64,000 nt of DNA from Chondrus crispus (lineage: Eukaryota > Rhodophyta > Florideophyceae > Gigartinales > Gigartinaceae): assembly GCF_000350225.1 (NCBI RefSeq), contig NW_005179249.1, forward strand, positions 742,034 to 806,033, in the 5' to 3' direction. Below the pieces are notes generated by a model. The model did no database searches. It saw only the letters and a list, made by a program, of their open reading frames with translations, and was not told where the DNA came from. Position numbers and translations under genes: made by a program. Of the stretch, positions 31,169 through 41,500 are shown in pieces; the first letter of the stretch is position 1, and each line of letters begins with the position of its first letter.

Positions 31169-32882
31169 CTACGCATGCACGCTTGATCCTTGTTGGCGCG
31201 AACGCCAATACCGGTCGATAAACTGCTGCGGAAGCCCATCGGCGGGCTCGTAGGTGTCGTCCGAAGCGGTATATCCATACCACCGGACCTTGTAGTGGAT
31301 CCCGCAGCGCGTAGTACGGTGTCCGACAATGCGGTCAACGACGTACTCCGCTCTTGGCGTTGCGGCTTGTGCGTCCGATTCGGTCGATGTGGCCGGGGTG
31401 ACGGTATCCCCCGGCCCAGGCGGCATCTTCGTAACGCGGTCGATGCTCACGCGATTTTCCACGCCGTCCTGCTCGATGAGGACCGTGGTGTCCGTAGCGG
31501 AGTGCACGCGAAACGGACCCTCTGTCTTCGGCAGTAGTTTGACAGAGAGCTCGTCCGTTCCGGTCGTACCTTGCGCACGCGTGCGTCGCTCGACGCTTGT
31601 CAACAGGCGGGGCGGGCGATCAACGTAGACAAAATCGCCCGCCACAACGACCGGACGGAAGCAGACCTTCTTGTCAAAATCGTCCTTGTACCGCTTTTGC
31701 GATGCGGTTAATTTCGTCCGAGCACGGTCGAGCGCGTCGCGAAGCTTGCGTAGCGTAGCGCGCTTGTACTTCACCGGGGTCCGTGGGTCCTCTCGATGGG
31801 TCCCCGCGTCCTGCAGTACAGTACCGGGGAGAATTAAACCGGACGGTGCTGTCTTCTGCACAAATATGGACGTCTTCTTCCCACGAGCGGGTCTTCTCCG
31901 CGTCCGTATCGGTCCGCTCATCTGCGTTAGCGGGATTACCACTGTGGGCGTCGTCCGTTACCGGTTCTTCGCGTCGCGCGCCTCCTCCCGTAGCGGATTC
32001 TTTGTGACGCGCGTATCCTTCCGTAGCGGTGGAGGATTGTCTTCTGCCATCGTCCGTAACTGGTTGTCCGCGTCGCGCTTGTTCCTCCGTAGCGGTCGAG
32101 GAATTATTTTTGTTCCCTCCCCCTTCCTTAGCGTCGGCCTCTCCGGGGGCCGCTACGACAAGTGTCAGGATGTGTGTGGGGGATGACAACGCGAGACCGA
32201 CAACGGTATGCTCGGGGACGTGGACCGCGCGGTTTCCGAAGTTGCTAAAGAGCACCGTAAACGGCTCGCCCCGGAAGAGGTCCATGACCCCCTGGGCCAT
32301 CAGGCATAAATTCTTATGCGCCGTTTTGGGGTGTTTTTGCAGGAAGCAAAGCCCCCCAACCGGTATTGCGACGCGTACCATCGCTTGAGTCATCGGGGGT
32401 ATCGTGACCACCTTGACCACACAAATTTTCCGCGACGGTACGTTCGTCGGGAACTGCGCGCGCTTCCGGTCGGCCGAATTTTCCTCCTGTGGGAGCTGCT
32501 GCGACGGTTCCCTCGAGGCCATCTTGCGGTCGTGCCTCGAGGGTGTGACTCCCGTCAGCGCTACGGACGGCGCATGATAGAACAGCACCTTCCTCTGCGG
32601 TGGCAGGATCGCCTTCACGTGGCGATCCAGGAACGTGGTTCCGATAATACCGTCCACCGCAAGGTTGGTGACGACCAAGAACGGTACGCGCGCGACGAAC
32701 TCACAAATCCGGACGTACAGTTTGAGCTCGCCGAGGGCCTTCATCGACCTACTCGAAGCGTCGATGAGCGGCGGGCTCCGCGCGGACTGGATGGCAGCGC
32801 GCCACGGTTCTGCCACACAGCGTAGGTGGATTAGATTCGGGCCGGCGCCCGAATCTAGAACCGGCGTGATGGCGCGCATCAT
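31169..32882 (-). pseudogene. Copy 1 pol remnant: protease and chromodomain joined by a 2.4-kb deletion
   Basis: The start ATGATG (32882) and protease motif VLDSGAGPNLI are intact. The frame continues through the hydrophilic linker to AEDSTVR. There it joins directly to GLILPGTV of the integrase C-terminal region, in another frame. Reverse transcriptase, RNase H and the integrase core are missing. The junction (31838-31847) is the single 10-mer ACCGGACGGT. In copy 2 its complement ACCGTCCGGT occurs twice, at 39719-39728 and 42112-42121, so 2393 bp were lost between direct repeats. The C-terminal part is open and carries a complete chromodomain (YVVDRIVGHR, YKVRWYGYTASDDTYEP). This copy cannot move on its own. 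Confidence 0.85.
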
Positions 32883-33044
32883 CGCGCGTCGTTGTCCGAC
32901 CGTTGCGGTGACCTTATAATTTTGCTTCTTGAAGAAGCAAATTGCCGCTTCGTCCGTTCGGCTCTGCGATTGCGCGCGTACCGAAGCGGTCGACGGGGGT
33001 GCGTTGTTTATTGAGGCTTGGCACGGGGAGGATCGTCGACGCCT

Positions 33045-35624
33045 CTACGCGTCCTCCCCGGCTTCCCCCGTCAACCCAAGGTCCTCGGGCCCCTCGTCCG
33101 TCAGCGGTAGCGCGGGTTCTTCCGATTGGACGGTCTCGCGCGGCTCGACCACGTTGATGCCCGTGGGAGCCTGCACACGCGAATTTCGCCACGCGGTCGG
33201 CGGTTGACGCTCGAACGGCGAACCCGGGCGGAGACCTTGGCGGATCCGAAGCTTTTGATAATTGGCCTCGAGGGCCTGCAAAAGCTTCGAACGCAGCGCG
33301 CTATCCGCCACCACAGGACATTGCTCCTGTCGGTGGGTCAGGTCCAGACAGAACCGACACGGCGGGGGTCCAGGTAATCCTTGGTTGCAGAACCGGACCC
33401 GCTGGTTCTGTACTGGCCTTCCGTACGGATGTGCGCGCGCGTCACCGTGTTGGGCGGGCGCCATCGGCGCGCCCGCCGGGGACGAGGCAGGTGACGGATG
33501 GTAGCTAGTCGGCGGCGAGCTAAGCGAGCTCGGCGTCGTCGACTGGTCCGTCACCGCCAGTATCTCCTCCGTTTCGGTTCCGCGCGCTGTCGGGAGTTCA
33601 GACAGGGACTCGACCGACAGCACGGGCCTTGTCCGCGCGTTGCGCGTGAATCTTCTCACCGAATCGGACGGTACTTGAGGCGACGCGAGCGAGGTCGCCT
33701 GTCTTCGAGCCGAGCGGTGCGTCTCGCCTATCGCTTGCGCGTAGTGTGCCACCGCTTGGTAGTCCACGCCCGGATGCGTCGCGAGATAATTCCGCACCTG
33801 CGCGCACGTCGCTGGCAGAAGTCCCTCAACAAAAAGGGACTTCAGGCGCCTGTCCGAAAATACGGTTCCGCAGCGCAACGCCTTGTCCCACAACTGGTTA
33901 CTGTACACCTCCTCCGTCATATTAGAGCTCTGACGGAAGGAGGTGACATCACCGACCGCTTCGGAAATAACTTCGTCAGTCGCGTACGTGCGCAATAAAA
34001 AGTTAACAACTTCCGCGTAGGTTTCGAGCATATCGCGCTGCTCCGCATCGACCGCCATGGTGTTCCCGTGTAGCCTGGACTGGAGCAAGGCGTGGGCCTG
34101 CCCAGTCACATAGAACTGGAAACACCATACGGCCGCGCCTTCGCTGACCCCATTGTGGTCGCAGGCCATCTTGAAGCGCGCGAGGAATCCTAGCACCGCG
34201 AGTGAATCTTGACCACCGAATGTGTGGGTTTTCAGCTGGACGTCCAACTTCTTCCGATATCGGTTAACTCGCCGCGCGGTACTCGCGTCGTAGCGCGCGC
34301 TGCGATTTTCCAGCCTATACGTGCGGTAGGCGACGGCCTTGGTGAACAGGTCGTTCAGCGGTCTGATCACCGGCAACCGTTTCGGATCCCGCCTCGGGGC
34401 AGACCGGCGGTCTCTGCCCCTGCGATGGCGGTCTCCTTCTCCGCCGGGGCTACTGTAGCCCTCCGGATCGGAGTCTTCTCGCCGGAACCGACGTCTGTCG
34501 CGCGCATTGCGGCCTCTGCGGTTGCTTCTGCGCGATCCGTCCGACTCGGTGTCCTCGTCATCGGAGGGGTATCCACCTCCTCCGGCATCGCGGTATCGCG
34601 TATAGCGTCCTTCGCGGTTGTCATCGGAGGGGTAACCGACCCCTCCGGCATCGCGGTATCGCGCGTAGCGTCCGTCGCGGTTCTTGCGCGTCGCCCTGTG
34701 GCGACGTCTTGTGTCTTCTTCCTCGGAGGGGTTTTCTGTACCCTCCGAGGTGTAGCCTTGAGCGCCGGGTGCGCTTCTTTTGCTCGACCGATACGGCTGT
34801 CGCTTTTCTGTCGCGAAGCGCCCCAGGCGGTTTTCTGTCCCGCGGGGGCCAGCCGTATCGGCGAGTAGGGGAGGGCCATTTTCTGTGGGCCCTCCTGTAG
34901 CACCATAAATTGGTGAGAGGTAAATGGTCTTACCCTCCGGGTGAGGGGCCATTGTACCGATCCCGGGTGCGGCGCCGATCGGTGCAGCGTGCGGTAGCGT
35001 AGGATCCGGAGCGGTCGAGTCGCGCTGCTGGCGTGCGTCGACTCCTGCTCCGGCGAAGGTCGTGGCCAGACGATTGGACACGGCGGAGCTGCTCGCTCCC
35101 TTTAGAGCCGTGCCGGACGGGGATTCTTCATCCACAGTGGTGAGCGCGGTCACCACCTCGCATTGGACTTGAGCGGGTAGAAGTTCGTCCAAAAGCGGTG
35201 GTATCGCGCTGCGTACGTGCGCGTCCACGAGCGCGGGCACCGTTCGGTCGAGGCATACGCGCGCTACCTGGGGGAGTTCCGTAGCGAGGAACTCCTCGAC
35301 CCAGGCCTGGATGCGCGGCTGAATCGCGTCGACCATCCATTGGACGCGATTCTCGGTGCCAGCCGACACGGCCGGCGTAGCATCCGATGCGGACGCTCGC
35401 GTGCGGCCCGGTCGCGGTGGCGGTCGCATCAGGGCTTCCAGGTTTTCCACCCGGGGCGCGGTGCGCCACTGCCACTGCGGGTGCTCAGACGCCCGGAGGC
35501 GGAGTCTCCCCCTTCTTCCGGTCGGTTCATCGTCGAATACGCTTCGCGATCGACGCGGTGATTTCTCAACCTTTTCCGTCCGTACGGTTCTGCGCGCGAT
35601 CGAGCGACCACGCGTGCGGCTCAA
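33045..35624 (-). CDS. gag: Gag polyprotein of copy 1 (inner chromovirus), full length
   Basis: The open frame has 859 codons but starts after a TAA with no ATG: the first codons are TTG AGC CGC. The first Met codons in frame are residue 66 (EALMRPPP) and residue 94 (VQWMVDAIQ). Domains: a basic N-terminus; a low-complexity, charged middle with tandem RYARYRDAGG-x-GYPSDD repeats (about 305-350); a Ty3-type capsid region (about 455-640; SLAVLGFLARFKMACDHNGV, FYVTGQAHALLQSRL); and a single CCHC zinc knuckle, CRFCLDLTHRQEQC, near residue 770. It ends GEDA then TAG, and the same frame stays open into pol. Gag packages element RNA into particles. It is almost identical to copy 2 over residues 164-859. 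Confidence 0.8.
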   Translation of the reverse strand: MSRTRGRSIARRTVRTEKVEKSPRRSRSVFDDEPTGRRGRLRLRASEHPQWQWRTAPRVENLEALMRPPPRPGRTRASASDATPAVSAGTENRVQWMVDAIQPRIQAWVEEFLATELPQVARVCLDRTVPALVDAHVRSAIPPLLDELLPAQVQCEVVTALTTVDEESPSGTALKGASSSAVSNRLATTFAGAGVDARQQRDSTAPDPTLPHAAPIGAAPGIGTMAPHPEGKTIYLSPIYGATGGPTENGPPLLADTAGPRGTENRLGRFATEKRQPYRSSKRSAPGAQGYTSEGTENPSEEEDTRRRHRATRKNRDGRYARYRDAGGVGYPSDDNREGRYTRYRDAGGGGYPSDDEDTESDGSRRSNRRGRNARDRRRFRREDSDPEGYSSPGGEGDRHRRGRDRRSAPRRDPKRLPVIRPLNDLFTKAVAYRTYRLENRSARYDASTARRVNRYRKKLDVQLKTHTFGGQDSLAVLGFLARFKMACDHNGVSEGAAVWCFQFYVTGQAHALLQSRLHGNTMAVDAEQRDMLETYAEVVNFLLRTYATDEVISEAVGDVTSFRQSSNMTEEVYSNQLWDKALRCGTVFSDRRLKSLFVEGLLPATCAQVRNYLATHPGVDYQAVAHYAQAIGETHRSARRQATSLASPQVPSDSVRRFTRNARTRPVLSVESLSELPTARGTETEEILAVTDQSTTPSSLSSPPTSYHPSPASSPAGAPMAPAQHGDARAHPYGRPVQNQRVRFCNQGLPGPPPCRFCLDLTHRQEQCPVVADSALRSKLLQALEANYQKLRIRQGLRPGSPFERQPPTAWRNSRVQAPTGINVVEPRETVQSEEPALPLTDEGPEDLGLTGEAGEDA

Positions 35625-35639
35625 CCTCGAGAGTTATCC

Positions 35640-35657
35640 CCTCCACAAGAGTACCAA
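35640..35657 (-). other. Candidate primer-binding site of copy 1
   Basis: Directly inside LTR B, one base from its end, the minus strand reads TGGTACTCTTGTGGAGGG, i.e. complementary to a tRNA 3' end finishing in ...ACCA. The same sequence follows LTR D (45386-45403). I cannot match it to a known primer tRNA. Confidence 0.45.
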
Positions 35658-36325
35658 TGTGGGATAACTCCTCTCCGCCCTGGGTTGGGTGAGAGGCGGA
35701 GGCTTCAGTGAGGGAGCACGCGGCGCGGACGTGACGCGCCAATTGAACCGATCGGACGAGCTCGCGAAAAGGGAGTGGCTCACTGGCCGGTTACGCGCAG
35801 TCGCCCCGTGGTGCGTGAGCGGGAGCGACCGGTAACGGGTTAGAAGCCAGCGCGCGCGACAGACAACCGAAAACGGACGTACGTAGGCGCAAAAGGGACG
35901 GGGGCGAGCTTGCCCCAGTTTACTGGTGGGGACGGGTGTCAGGTCTTAACCCCTCAGAGGGACGCCTCGGACACCTGTCCCAGTATACAGTACCTGCCGC
36001 CTAGTGCGTACCAGGTACTGTGCGCCATTAAAAAACTAGCGCCTCAATTCCGAATTACCGCGCGGACGCTGCAGCTACGCGTGTGTACTACTGTACACAC
36101 GCGCTGCTTACAGACAACCGCACGCATGCCACGTGTGCTAGCGCACACGCATCATACTGGTAGACTACCGCTTGGCCGACACGTGCACTACTGTACACGT
36201 ACGCCAGATTACGACCGCTCGGCACGCGCGCGCTCCCTACACGTGGGCACACCCGCCCACGTGTCCACCGTGCACGGCCGCACTGTTAATAATCTCCCCG
36301 CGCGCGCGTCCGTCGTTATACTACA
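35658..36325 (-). repeat. LTR B (inner type, 5' LTR of copy 1)
   Basis: 668 bp from TGTGGGATAACTCC to GTTATACTACA on the plus strand; native orientation minus, adjoining the primer-binding site and gag of copy 1. It shares inner-type features with LTR C (GCACTGTTAATAATCTCC, GCGCGGACGCTGCAGC). Confidence 0.9.
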
Positions 36326-36330
36326 CTCAC
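36326..36330. repeat. Target-site duplication of the inner element (CTCAC), displaced copy
   Basis: CTCAC follows LTR B here; GTGAG, its reverse complement, follows LTR C at 44884-44888. Both belong to the gag codons encoding ALTTVDE. The pair would be an ordinary 5-bp duplication if the DNA between had not been inverted. Confidence 0.75.
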
Positions 36331-38425
36331 CACTGTGGATGAAGAATCCCCGTCCGGCACGGCTCTAAAGGGAGCGAGCAGCTCCGCCGTGTCCAATCGT
36401 CTGGCCACGACCTTCGCCGGAGCAGGAGTCGACGCACGCCAGCAGCGCGACTCGACCGCTCCGGATCCTACGCTACCGCACGCTGAACCGATCGGCGCCG
36501 CACCCGGGATCGGTACAATGGCCCCTCACCCGGAGGGTAAGACCATTTACCTCTCACCAATTTATGGTGCTACAGGAGGGCCCACAGAAAATGGCCCTCC
36601 CCTACTCGCCGATACGGCTGGCCCCCGCGGGACAGAAAACCGCCTGGGGCGCTTCGCGACAGAAAAGCGACAGCCGTATCGGTCGAGCAAAAGAAGCGCA
36701 CCCGGCGCTCAAGGCTACACCTCGGAGGGTACAGAAAACCCCTCCGAGGAAGAAGACACAAGACGTCGCCACAGGGCGACGCGCAAGAACCGCGACGGAC
36801 GCTACGCGCGATACCGCGATGCCGGAGGGGTCGGTTACCCCTCCGATGACAACCGCGAAGGACGCTATACGCGATACCGCGATGCCGGAGGAGGTGGATA
36901 CCCCTCCGATGACGAGGACACCGAGTCGGACGGATCGCGCAGAAGCAACCGCAGAGGCCGCAATGCGCGCGACAGACGTCGGTTCCGGCGAGAAGACTCC
37001 GATCCGGAGGGCTACAGTAGCCCCGGCGGAGAAGGAGACCGCCATCGCAGGGGCAGAGACCGCCGGTCTGCCCCGAGGCGGGATCCGAAACGGTTGCCGG
37101 TGATCAGACCGCTGAACGACCTGTTCACCAAGGCCGTCGCCTACCGCACGTATAGGCTGGAAAATCGCAGCGCGCGCTACGACGCGAGTACCGCGCGGCG
37201 AGTTAACCGATATCGGAAGAAGTTGGACGTCCAGCTGAAAACCCACACATTCGGTGGTCAAGATCCACTCGCGGTGCTAGGATTCCTCGCGCGCTTCAAG
37301 ATGGCCTGCGACCACAATGGGGTCAGCGAAGGCGCGGCCGTATGGTGTTTCCAGTTCTATGTGACTGGGCAGGCCCACGCCTTGCTCCAGTCCAGGCTAC
37401 ACGGGAACACCATGGCGGTCGATGCGGAGCAGCGCGATATGCTCGAAACCTACGCGGAAGTTGTTAACTTTTTATTGCGCACGTACGCGACTGACGAAGT
37501 TATTTCCGAAGCGGTCGGTGATGTCACCTCCTTCCGTCAGAGCTCTAATATGACGGAGGAGGTGTACAGTAACCAGTTGTGGGACAAGGCGTTGCGCTGC
37601 GGAACCGTATTTTCGGACAGGCGCCTGAAGTCCCTTTTTGTTGAGGGACTTCTGCCAGCGACGTGCGCGCAGGTGCGGAATTATCTCGCGACGCATCCGG
37701 GCGTGGACTACCAAGCGGTGGCACACTACGCGCAAGCGATAGGCGAGACGCACCGCTCGGCTCGAAGACAGGCGACCTCGCTCGCGTCGCCTCAAGTACC
37801 GTCCGATTCGGTGAGAAGATTCACGCGCAACGCGCGGACAAGGCCCGTGCTGTCGGTCGAGTCCCTGTCTGAACTCCCGACAGCGCGCGGAACCGAAACG
37901 GAGGAGATACTGGCGGTGACGGACCAGTCGACGACGCCGAGCTCGCTTAGCTCGCCGCCGACTAGCTACCATCCGTCACCTGCCTCGTCCCCGGCGGGCG
38001 CGCCGATGGCGCCCGCCCAACACGGTGACGCGCGCGCACATCCGTACGGAAGGCCAGTACAGAACCAGCGGGTCCGGTTCTGCAACCAAGGATTACCTGG
38101 ACCCCCGCCGTGTCGGTTCTGTCTGGACCTGACCCACCGACAGGAGCAATGTCCTGTGGTGGCGGATAGCGCGCTGCGTTCGAAGCTTTTGCAGGCCCTC
38201 GAGGCCAATTATCAAAAGCTTCGGATCCGCCAAGGTCTCCGCCCGGGTTCGCCGTTCGAGCGTCAACCGCCGACCGCGTGGCGAAATTCGCGTGTGCAGG
38301 CTCCCACGGGCATCAACGTGGTCGAGCCGCGCGAGACCGTCCAATCGGAAGAACCCGCGCTACCGCTGACGGACGAGGGGCCCGAGGACCTTGGGTTGAC
38401 GGGGGAAGCCGGGGAGGACGCGTAG
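36331..38425 (+). pseudogene. gag: Gag of copy 2 (outer element), 5'-truncated by the inner insertion
   Basis: 696 codons corresponding to residues 164-859 of the copy 1 Gag, with only two amino-acid differences that I can find (Ala to Glu near the start; Ser to Pro in the capsid block GGQD-LAVLG). It keeps the capsid region and the CCHC knuckle CRFCLDLTHRQEQC and ends GEDA-TAG. The N-terminal part lies separately at 44884-45370 on the other strand, beyond LTR C. It has no start codon of its own and is therefore a fragment. Its frame continues past TAG without another stop into pol. Confidence 0.85.
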
Positions 38426-38587
38426 AGGCGTCGACGATCCTCCCCGTGCCAAGCCTCAATAAACAACGCACCCCCGTCGACCGCTTCGGTACGCGCGCAA
38501 TCGCAGAGCCGAACGGACGAAGCGGCAATTTGCTTCTTCAAGAAGCAAAATTATAAGGTCACCGCAACGGTCGGACAACGACGCGCG
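38423..38587 (+). promoter_or_regulatory. gag-pol junction: single in-frame UAG and downstream hairpin (readthrough signal candidate)
   Basis: Gag ends at TAG 38423-38425, followed by AGG. The same frame has no other stop through the 162-nt junction to the pol ATGATG at 38588. A palindrome (TTTGCTTCTT, one base, AAGAAGCAAA, 38529-38549) lies in the junction. An 11-bp stem (TAGATTCGGGC, 38613-38623 with 38628-38638) lies just inside pol. Copy 1 has the same layout at 33047-32883. Confidence 0.6.
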
Positions 38588-41500
38588 ATGATGCGCGCCA
38601 TCACGCCGGTTCTAGATTCGGGCGCCGGCCCGAATCTAATCCACCTACGCTGTGTGGCAGAACCGTGGCGCGCTGCCATCCAGTCCGCGCGGAGCCCGCC
38701 GCTCATCGACGCTTCGAGTAGGTCGATGAAGGCCCTCGGCGAGCTCAAACTGTACGTCCGGATTTGTGAGTTCGTCGCGCGCGTACCGTTCTTGGTCGTC
38801 ACCAACCTTGCGGTGGACGGTATTATCGGAACCACGTTCCTGGATCGCCACGTGAAGGCGATCCTGCCACCGCAGAGGAAGGTGCTGTTCTATCATGCGC
38901 CGTCCGTAGCGCTGACGGGAGTCACACCCTCGAGGCACGACCGCAAGATGGCCTCGAGGGAACCGTCGCAGCAGCTCCCACAGGAGGAAAATTCGGCCGA
39001 CCGGAAGCGCGCGCAGTTCCCGACGAACGTACCGTCACGGAAAATTCGCGTGGTCAAGGGGGTCACGATACCCCCGATGACTCAAGCGATGGTACGCGTC
39101 GCAATACCGGTTGGGGGGCTTTGCTTCCTGCAAAAACACCCCAAAACGGCGCATAAGAATTTATGCCTGATGGCCCAGGGGGCCATGGACCTCTTCCCGG
39201 GCGAGCCGTTTACGGTGCTTGTTAGCAACTTCGGAAGCCGCGCGGCCCACGTCCCCAAGCATACCGTTGTTGGTCTCGCGTTGCCATCCCCCACACACAT
39301 CCTGACACTTGGCGTGCCGGTCCCCGGAGAGGCCGACGCTAAGGAAGGGGGAGGGAACAAAAATAATTCCTCGACCGCTACGGAGGAACAGGCGCGACGC
39401 GAACAACCAGTTACGGGCGATAGCAGAAGACAATCCTCCACCGCTACGGAAGGATACGCGCGTCGCAAAGAATCCGCTACGGACGAAGGCAGGATTAATT
39501 CCTCACCCGCGGCGGAATGTGCGCGACGAGAAGGACCCGTTACGGACGATGGCAGAATTAAATCCACCACCGCTACGGGAGGAGGCGCGCGACGCAAAGA
39601 ACCGGAAACGGACGACGCCCACAGTGGCAATCCCGCTAACGCCGATGAGCGGACCGATACGGACGCGGAGAAGACCCGCTCGTGGGAAGAAGACGTCCAT
39701 ATTGGTGCAGAAGACAGTACCGTCCGGTCGGAAATTATGGACATGCTGTCCGAGTTCAAGGACATGTGGTCCGGCCACTTGGGTAAGATCGATGCAACGA
39801 AGCATCGCATCGAGCTGAAGCCCGGTGCGAAGCCGATCTACCAAGCACCCTACCGAGCCGGACCCATCGCGCGCGAGAAGGAGAAGAAGGAAATCGACCG
39901 CATGCTGCGCGCGGGAGTCATCGAACCGACATCGGCCGAGTGGGCGAGCCCCGTGGTCTTCGTCCCTAAAAAGGACGGGACCATGCGGTTCTGCGTGGAC
40001 TATCGCAAGCTAAACGCCGTTACGGTTCGCGACTCCTACCCACTACCGCCCATGGACGAATGTATCGACTCGCTCGGCGATGCCACTGTCTTTACCACGC
40101 TAGACTGTAATAGCGGGTATTGGCAGGTGGAGATCGCCGAGGAGGACCGCGATAAAACAACGTTCGCGTCGCATTCGGGCCTGTACCGTTTTCTACGCAT
40201 GCCGTTCGGTCTCAAAAACGCGCCCGCGACATTTCAACGAGCGGTCTACATCATCCTGTCCCGCGTGAAATGGGAGACCGCGTTGGTCTACCTCGATGAC
40301 GTCATTGTCTACTCGCGAACCGTTACGGAACATATGGCACACGTGCGCGAGGTACTACGGCTTCTACATACCGCGGGCGTGTCGCTAAAATTAACGAAGT
40401 GCGCGTTTTTCGACACCTCCGTAACCTATCTCGGGCACGTCATTCGTCCGGGACGGTTGGAGGTGGAGCGAGGCAACGTCATCGCGATCGACCGCGCGCG
40501 CGCGCCTACGAACCAAACGGAACTGCGATCCTTTCTCGGGATGTGCAACGTGTACCGACAGTTTGTGCAAGGATTCGCGAAGATCGCCGCGCCGCTGAAT
40601 AAGAAGACCGGCAAGAATCAGCCCTACGAGTTCGAGATCTTAACCGATGCGGAATACGCGGCGTTTGAGGAATTGAAGCGGCGCCTCGTGTCGCCGCCAA
40701 TCCTCGCGCTGCCCCGCTACGGACGGAAATATACGCTGGACACCGACGCGTGCGGACACCAAGTGGGTTGCGCCCTTCTACAGGAGCAACCCGATGGAGG
40801 TACTCGACCGATCGGATATTGGAGCCGTGCGTTGACCGACGCGGAGCGCAATTATACGACTACCGAAAAGGAATGCTTGGCCGTAGTGTGGAGCATCCTC
40901 ACCCTACGGCCGTACCTATAGGGAAGCGCGTTCAACCTCCGCACGGATCACGAGGCCCTACGCTGGGTCCTCAATTTAGCGGACAGTTCCGGTCGGCTCG
41001 CTCGCTGGCGCCTGCGCCTGGCGGAGTACGACTACGAGGTACAGTACCGCCCAGGCGTCAAGCACCAACTCGCCGACGGCGTATCGCGCTTACGTACCGA
41101 TGGAGGAGACACCGAACCGGTCGATGATGAGGTCCCGTGCTTCGCGGTCCAGTACGATGAGGGCAGCGAGGCCCTCCTGGACAATGTGCACTGGGACCCG
41201 CCGCAAGACCGTCCGGACGGTTGTCACGCGCTCGCGATAACTCCCGAGGAACGCGACGCTGCGTCCATCTCGGTTGAGGAATTTTTACGCGAACAAGCTG
41301 AGGACGCCTTCTGTCGCATCGCCGCGGAAACCGTCGGGACGCCGAACTCGAAGTTCGACATCGACCGTTACGGATTTCTCGTGAGGACGTCCCCGCTGGA
41401 CGGGACCCTGCAGCGCGTGGTACCGACTCGGTTGCGCCCCCGGGTACTGTACCTGGCACACCATCCGAGGTTGGCAGGTCACCCGGGAGCGACGCGTATG

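Noticed and set aside
34209..34868. Antisense frames opposite gag in both copies (34209-34868 and 36602-37261)
   Set aside because: They are present in both copies only because the gag DNA is nearly identical. They are shadows of a repetitive, charged coding region.
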